64,000 nt of DNA from Ligula intestinalis (lineage: Eukaryota > Platyhelminthes > Cestoda > Diphyllobothriidea > Diphyllobothriidae): contig JAYGXS010000010.1 in the NCBI GenBank assembly GCA_036362985.1, forward strand, positions 1,371,512 through 1,435,511, read 5' to 3'. This document shows, one piece after another, positions 57,681 to 64,000 of this stretch; within the stretch, counting starts at the first letter, position 1, and each line of letters starts with the position of its first letter. A program made the position numbers and the translations under genes. The notes under the pieces are model-generated. The model was not told where the DNA came from and did no database searches. It was given only the letters and a program-made list of their open reading frames with translations.

Positions 57681-59045
57681 TCTTACAGTGAAAATAAAGA
57701 CAGTTCAAAAAGTGTGTAAGAGAAAAAAACTGCTCAGGAAAATAGTAGTAGGAACATAGTAGTAGAGCAGAAATAGGTGTGGGTGGTTTGATGAAAGTTA
57801 GTAGTCAACGAAACCGCAGCATTTTAGACTGAATACTTCCACGAGGGTTCCTTTGATTCAGCTGTGGTTAATAGAAAAATCTAGGTTCTTGGGGGACACG
57901 AGGCAGCGAGAGTAGTTTCAAGAGGATCTTCTTAATTCCTGATGGTCGTGATGGGGAAAGCTGCCCGGAAAAGATGAGAAGGATAAAAGGTTAATAAAAT
58001 CAGTGCTAAGATAAATGTGCAGTCTTCTTTTGAAAGCAAACAGTCTAGTTAACCACCTTATTTCGATTGACAAGTTATTCCTAAGAAAGCTATTTCTGGA
58101 AGCAAAAAACAACCAGCGTTTAGATTAGGAAGATGCAGCAGGGGGTATAACAAGTGCCGAGTTTCTTAGGTTGTAGGGACGGCTGACGGGGGTCCTGGGG
58201 AGATTTTTGCTATTATTAAGCCGAAAAAGGAGACAAAAGCCTGCTTCTAATCTCCTGACCCAAAGGAACCTTAGTTTTGTTAACTGACATCTATTTGTGT
58301 AAGAAGTACTAGAAGCTATCGGATACAGCAGTTTTCGTGTGAATTTTTTTTGAATTTGTTCAAATTTTGAGCGGCTTACTTCATTCATGAGACCGAAAAA
58401 GGGGCAACAGTATTCTTAAATGGGAAGCACGAACAATCAATAAAGTCTTAACTTCATTTCAGTAAGATATAAATTATGAGAGATAAAGCCGCAAATCTGT
58501 GCGGCTTTGGCTGTTATTCTATCGGCGTGAGGAGAAAGGTCTAATTTATTGGTGTAGCTTAGTCCTAGGTCCTTGATACTGGAACATACAGTCATTGGAT
58601 AGCGTTGAAAAATAAGTGGTTGGGGCAGCCTTTCAGGCCCAAAGCACGTGTATCGGCACTTAGAAGGTGAGAACTCCATCTGCCGAAAGAGCGTGCAGCT
58701 CAGAATGAATTTGTTCTAGGCATCTCGTGGCCGTAGAGTTAGAGAAGGAGTAAAAACACTTGAGATCATCCGCAGAAATATAAGATTGGGAGTGTTTAAC
58801 ACTCAATGAGATATCATTTTACGTAAAGCAAGAAGAGCAGAGGACCTAGCACAGAACCTTGAAGGACACCACTCAAAATTGCGGTAGGAGAAGAGTATGA
58901 GGATCCCACTAAGATCTTTTGCTGTCAATTTGATAGATAAGATCTGATGAATTCAGTAAGAGGACTGCGAAATCCTACAGCGTCCAGTTTGACTATTATT
59001 GTCTTATGATCACTGTTAAATGTTACGCTATCGTAGTGCACATAT
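57680..59045 (-). mobile_element. Family X' LINE relic, RT to 3' UTR
   Basis: Minus-strand pieces match 38650-42375. Part of the RT core lies near 58800-59040. Then come MEFSPSKCRYTCFGPERLPQP, KDLGLSYTNKLDLSPHADRI (58437-58679), FEQIQKKFTRKLLYP, FLWVRRLEAGFCLLFRLN and RPYNLRNSALVIPP (58125-58388), and FAFKRRLHIYLSTD (57918-58112). A 3' UTR follows. Several frameshifts are present. Confidence 0.82.
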
Positions 59046-59059
59046 AAGAGCCAGATGTC

Positions 59060-59270
59060 ATTGTTAAGAAACACATCAAGTATTTTTTTCTCTAGTTTGT
59101 TTATTTATTATTTGCGTCCAGTTATAAAAGACAATTGATGATAACAATTCAGAATGTCTGGAGGGAGCTGATAGTTCTGCCCAGTTTATTTCTGGACGGT
59201 TTAGGTGACCTGCAATAAGTCACTTTAAGTCAATTAGAAAGGGAAGAAGGCGTTCGCCTTTGAGCTTACT
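59060..59270 (-). mobile_element. Family W LINE endonuclease fragment
   Basis: The minus-strand frame LIAGHLNRPEINWAELSAPS matches the GDxNxPxIDW motif of APE-type endonucleases, with the catalytic D changed to H. Only about 60 codons are present, wedged between two other LINEs. Confidence 0.5.
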
Positions 59271-59379
59271 TTTTATACCAAAAATCGCAAGATAGGTCAA
59301 ACGTAACAATAGTTCATAATACAAATGTGGGCTTAACATTACCGATAAGTGTGAGCCAGTTGCAAAGTGCTGCTACTGA

Positions 59380-60730
59380 CAATATGCTCATTATATCTGT
59401 CACAGTTTCTCAGAAAATGATAAAATGAGAATTAAGTCTGTGTTTAAAAATGTCAGCAGTAGTTGAGAGGACCACCTTGTCAGGGAGTCCGTTTAACGCT
59501 CCGATGACCCTCTGAAAGAAGGCGTTCCGTAGTTCCGGTCGGTTTCCTCTGTAGTTTAAAGGGATGACTCCGCAGATTATCAGTCAGAGCCAATTCAAAG
59601 AAATCGTCAAATTCTAGGGTGCACTCATGGCCTCTAAAAATAATGTAGGTTTGCAGGAGGTGACTACGGTGTTGCCAATAATTGAGTAGAAACAGATCAA
59701 GTTCGGTCAGACTGTCTTTGTAAGGCAGATAACCAAGATTATTGAACATTTTCGTAGGCCTCGCCTGCATTCGTTCCCGGTGCAGGTAATCCTTCTTGGA
59801 CCACGGACGCCAGGGCTGGACGGCGTACTCCAAGTGGGACCGAACAAACGCTCCGTAGGTTTTCCTGAAGAGCTCCTTTTTGATGTTGACGAATCCCCGC
59901 CTAATCGCAAACAGCACCTGTTTTACGCGTTTAGCTGCCTTTGGACACTGTGAAGATGGTTTAAGCGAGGAATTTAGTAAAACGCCGAGGTCCTTTTGTT
60001 CGTCCATATTTAACAGCGGGTGCCCATCGAGAAGGTATTTGAAGTAATCGTCCTACTCATTAGCCCATTAAGTACGGAGTTTCAAGACCACACACTTACT
60101 AACATTGAAGTTTAAGAGCAAACGAGCAGACCAGCAGCTAAGTCGATTGAGACTCTCTTGAAGTGCTTTCCTATCGTCTTCAGACCTGATGGCTCTCCAG
60201 AATTTGACATCGTCGGCAAACATGATGGCACTGCAATTCAGGTTATTGAAACAGTCGTTGATATAGACAAGAAAGAGCAGTGTCCCTAAGACAGAGCCTT
60301 GGGGGACGCAATTCATAACAGATGTAGGGGTTGACTTCGAGTCACCGATGCACACAGTTTGCGATCACCCTGTGAGGATATCTGTAAACCATGTCAGCAG
60401 GTTTCCTCTTATTCCAATTTCTGACAATTTATACATTAGACATTTACGTGGAACGCTGTCGAATCCCTTCTTGAAGTCCGTATAGATGACGTCAACCTTA
60501 CCATCTTCATCCAGTGCCTGATTACACTGCTCAGTGGTGAGTAGTAGGCTGGAAAGACAAGAATAGTTCTTTCTGAAGCCGTGTTGGAGCCCTGACAGTA
60601 AGTTGTTCTCCTCCTAGAAGTTCTTTATCGTCCTCTTAATTATCGTTTTTATCACCTTACAGCAAATGCAAGTTAGGCTGACGGGCCGGTAATTGTTGAC
60701 CTTCGTTCGGGCTCCACCATTGTATATCGG
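59380..60730 (-). mobile_element. Family Y2 LINE, 5'-truncated
   Basis: Minus-strand RT: NNYRPVSLTCICCKVIKTII, GLQHGFRKNYSCLSSLLL, YTDFKKGFDSVPRKCLMYK, GSVLGTLLFLVYINDCFNN and FADDVKFW (60068-60355). The tail has QKDLGVLLNSSLKPSSQCPK, AFVRSHLEYAVQPWRPW and FFELALTDNLRSHPFKL (59480-60007). It keeps the catalytic FADD but has several stops. It is more diverged from the 54.5-kb element than the nested Y copies are. Confidence 0.85.
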
Positions 60731-61000
60731 GTAAATATTTGCCGTTTTTCTTATTCAAATAAAGAACGAAGGCTAAGTAAATTGATTGATCTGCATTACA
60801 GAACGGTAATGACTTCATGATGAAATTTGGTTCTGTTTTGGCAATACTAGGCAATCTGTTTGATAATAAGTTATCAGATGTGCCTTCGCAAGATTGTAAA
60901 CGTTAGACTCCCTCGTCCATCTTATAACCACGGAAGCTTTTGATAGACAAAAGCGAAACTTTAACTTTATACTAAAAGCGCTTCCATATTAAGTGGCCCT

Positions 61001-61204
61001 TTGGATACTGCAAAATATTTTTTTATGTTCTGGTGGTTTCAACTACAAAATTGCAGAAGCCAAACGCCTCCAATCACGCAGCAAAACCCACCCATCCCAG
61101 TTAAATTGTTTTCGCCGATCGAGGTGGACTCAATCCTTGCTCAACAGGGTCGCATTTTCCGATATCTAGAAATAACTAAAAGTTTCCTCTGTCGAGATCT
61201 TACA
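61001..61204 (+). other. Unknown ORF fragment shared with 3332-3649
   Basis: Plus-strand text NPPIPVKLFSPIEVDSIL, then RYLEITKSFLCRDLTPMG, paired with the minus-strand ORF at 3332-3649. It ends where family X LINE sequence begins. Family not recognised. Confidence 0.45.
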
Positions 61205-62825
61205 CCAATGGGTTGCACAACTGATTCGTCGTAGGTCCTCCGCAAAATAAGGAATTGAAATACCCTCATTGCTTAATGAAAAAATACATTTGTACAAGAT
61301 GAGTCTGATAAGGCTAAATTATTCAATGCTTTCTTTGCGAAGTATTTAACGACAGAATTTGAACCGGTCCCGTCGTTTCAACCATACTCACACAATAATC
61401 TCAGGAACATTTATTTCTCCATATAATTAATTCGTAAGCATATAATTTGTCTTAAAATCTCGCACTCTTCAGTAACTGATGGTATCCCAAATTCAGTTAT
61501 CAAAAGAGTGTTGACCTTTCCCAAATTACTTAGCCATATATTTTCAGGCTTTCTCTGCAATGGTTTCTTTCCTGACACTTGAAAGATATCACTGATTCTT
61601 CCAGTCTTTAAATCAAATTCTTGATATTTGCCTAAAAAGTAAGCTTTCAAGTGACTCGCAGCATGGTTTTCTACCCGGAAGATCACGCGAGACGTGTAAC
61701 TTGGCTTTTGTTAACCACGTCACTTCCCTCCGTAACGAGCAGCAATGCATGGTTGTTATCTACTTTGACCTGAGCAAAGCCTTCGACAAGGTACCGCACA
61801 GACGGCTTCTGGTAAAATTGGAAGCCATTGGCATCCGCGCCCCTCTCCTCGACTTCACCGGTTCCTACTTGTCTAACCGCAGCCAGAATGTCCTAGTAGG
61901 TGATAGTTACTCCACTGCTCAGCTGACCACGAGTGGTGTTTTTAAAGCCACTGTCTTGGGTCCTTTACTCTTCATTCTATACATAAACGAAATTTTGACT
62001 GTTCTAAAAAATTCACACAATTTCATTTATGCAGATGACGTCAAATGCATATACTCATTTTCTATGGTTACGGCAAGTATGTGCGTTGATAAAATAAATG
62101 CGGACCTAATTACACTTTCACGTTGGAGTGCTACCTGACAGATGGATTTCTTTCCATCCAAGTGTAGTTTCATGTGTTTCGGTCCCACCAAGCTTCCCAG
62201 TCCCCTAGTCTTTCAAAATACTCCACTTTTAGAACAATCCACTATGAAAGACTTAGGTCTTAGCTACACAAATAAACAAGCCTTGTCGCCTTATGCGGAT
62301 CGAATATCTGCAAAGGCTGCACAGATCTATGGTTTTATATCACACAATTTCTTCCTGCTGAAAATAAAGTAAAAACTTTATCGCATGTATGTTCTACCCA
62401 TCCAAGAATATTGCTGTCCCCTCTTTGGTCTAATGAGTACTTCTGACCGCGGTTAGATTGAAAATGTATAGAGTGTATTAACTCGCAAAGTATTCGCTCT
62501 TCCTCGACCCACTACTTCTTATACGGAGAGATGTCAATTAGCGAAAATGACATTTCGCTGGGTCAGAAGACTCGAAGCAGGTCTCTGTTTCCCCTTTCGC
62601 GTTAACTCTACCCCTTACCTTCCACGAATCAACGGTCTCATTCCCGCAGATAGGCCTTATGCCAATCAAAATTCCTTCAGGCTTATTGACCCCCTTTTAG
62701 CTCCACTTTGAAGCATTCTCACTTCTTTGCCTCCAAATATGCCTTCCTCTGGAATAATATTCCCCTCAAAATTAGGCTGTCGTCTAACTTAGCAGTTTTA
62801 AAGTCAACTTACCTAAACACTTAAT
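61205..62825 (+). mobile_element. Family X LINE, 5'-truncated, plus strand
   Basis: Plus-strand linker text (61210-61400) leads, after a decayed stretch, to RT at 61701-62138: YFDLSKAFDKVPHRRLL, TVLGPLLFILYINEIL and YADD. It continues SRWSAT-stop-QMDFFPSKCSFMCFGP, KDLGLSYTNKQALSPYADRI (62142-62372), WVRRLEAGLCFPFRVNS and YLPRINGLIPADRP. Several single stops are present but the frame is otherwise good. It is the closest relative of 34385-38630 and in the opposite orientation to it. Confidence 0.88.
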
Positions 62826-62829
62826 TTTT

Positions 62830-64000
62830 TTAACCGTCAATGTTACTGCAGGCAAATTTGGTCCCTTTAAATTGGCTTTTCTTCAATCTGAACAATTTTG
62901 GATAAACGTTATCAGTTCTGGAAGAGATATTTTCGATACCTATTTTATTTATTTTGCAGTTCCTTCCTAGTATTATCAACATTAAATAGTAGTTTGGTTC
63001 TCTCTTTCGTAATAGCATGGGAAATTCCTTCCATATGAGAAAACTCCCAATTTTCCCAAAACTGATGACTATTTCTCTTCACAAACGTACCTAAAATGAC
63101 GATTTAACTAAGTAAAAGGCTTTCACAGCATTCAATAAATTGAATGAATCAAAATAGTGTTACAAAATATACGCTAAAGTACAAGGTCAAATTTCATTAT
63201 GAACGTTGCATGGTCATTGGCGACTACTGTAGGTTATTCAACCTTCTTAAATATTTAAGTAGTGGGCTATAATACACAAGGGCCTTTCAACGAGCCCACG
63301 ACATAATCCTACGAAATCATTCTAAGTTTTTGCCCTCTACACTTCCTTCTATAAAATTATTTAACCACCACCAGAACCCCTAAAACCACCGTTTGAGTAG
63401 GACTGTGTATCACTGTCTTTCAATACTATTTTAATGTACTGGTGTACATCGCGTAGTTGTGAGAGATCGGCGTCAATGCATCAAGCAAGGAGCACTGTGA
63501 CGTGGTGCCTTTACCTGATGCCTGCTAAATGACTCCTGTCAGATTCAGCGCGATCCCCCGAAGCGACATTGGGAGTACATTTGACTCGTTGTGCCTCGAT
63601 AGTATGAACTTGAATTAACACTGCAGGAACTCTAGAGATATTTGTAACAAACCACGTTAGTCACTGCTTATAATTACAATGTTAATAGTGACAATTTTAG
63701 GCGTCCGGGTACTGATGTTCAGTAGACGCCGTTGATCATGCAATATTTTCACATATGCAAAAGACTAATACTCTTTCGCTTACCGGAATTGACTCCAGTT
63801 GTGATACTGATTATCGTGTAGTATATTCTGAAGTCATTTCAGTCAGGATAGGAGGCTGGCTTTTTAACGAGCTTCCTTCCGACGCCTAGCAAAAGGTATT
63901 TATTGTAAAAACTGACTACTTCAGTAATATGCCTTTTGATCATTGATTTAGACTGTCTTAATAAATTCAAATATATTTTACGGAAAACATGGACGAAAAA
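62830..64000. other. No identifiable feature
   Basis: AT-rich sequence with short ORFs only. No motif, RNA gene or clear repeat seen. Confidence 0.4.

Noticed and set aside
1..64000. tRNA, rRNA, CRISPR arrays or bacterial operons
   Set aside because: No cloverleaf, rRNA core or spaced direct-repeat array was found; the only tRNA-like boxes belong to the SINE at 22.7 kb.

Overview
The window is eukaryotic nuclear DNA, AT-rich and dense in transposons. It is most likely from a flatworm (Platyhelminthes, tapeworm or fluke). The reasons are a kelch-like gene with several 33-47 nt introns, several CR1/Jockey-type LINE lineages, a Ty3/Gypsy element whose protease-RT text resembles flatworm elements, and a tRNA-headed SINE carrying a hammerhead-ribozyme-like core (a combination known from schistosomes). 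The species cannot be named from the sequence alone.

Layout. 0.1-0.75 kb: end of a DUF4806-like gene on the minus strand with two mini-introns. 0.75-6.1 kb: LINE relics. 7.0-7.4 kb: a mariner-type MITE. 10.4-20.9 kb: five decayed copies of an unrecognised multi-exon gene-derived repeat, plus a foldback element. 22.6-22.8 kb: SINE with hammerhead core. 24.3-29.8 kb: the one convincing host gene, a BTB-BACK-Kelch (KLHL) protein on the minus strand. It is assembled here from eight exons, has two GC-AG introns, and carries a pogo/mariner-type MITE in its largest intron. 29.9-31.0 kb: a tandem duplication just upstream of that gene. 33.08-33.18 kb: a near-perfect palindrome.

33.7-43.2 kb is a nested transposon complex. 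A Ty3/Gypsy element (protease and RT, plus strand) is split by about 8 kb of LINE sequence, and one of those LINEs was itself hit by a third LINE. 43.2-47.8 kb holds a decayed animal CACTA/Tnp2-like transposase followed by a second DUF4806-like gene, bracketed by two copies of a self-complementary ~200 bp repeat. 48.0-50.2 kb is a LINE (family Z) interrupted by a family Y LINE. 50.3-53.1 kb holds several local tandem duplications. 54.0-57.0 kb carries the youngest-looking LINE, with an open EN-RT frame of about 770 codons. 57.7-62.8 kb contains four more LINE fragments on both strands. The remaining stretches (about 8-10, 13-14.4, 23-24.3, 31-33, 43.4-44.6, 51.9-54 and 62.9-64 kb) show nothing I can identify.

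The genes do not form a pathway. Apart from the KLHL gene, nearly everything with protein similarity is mobile or mobile-derived. LINE families are labelled X, X', Y, Y2, Z and W here only for cross-reference within this window.
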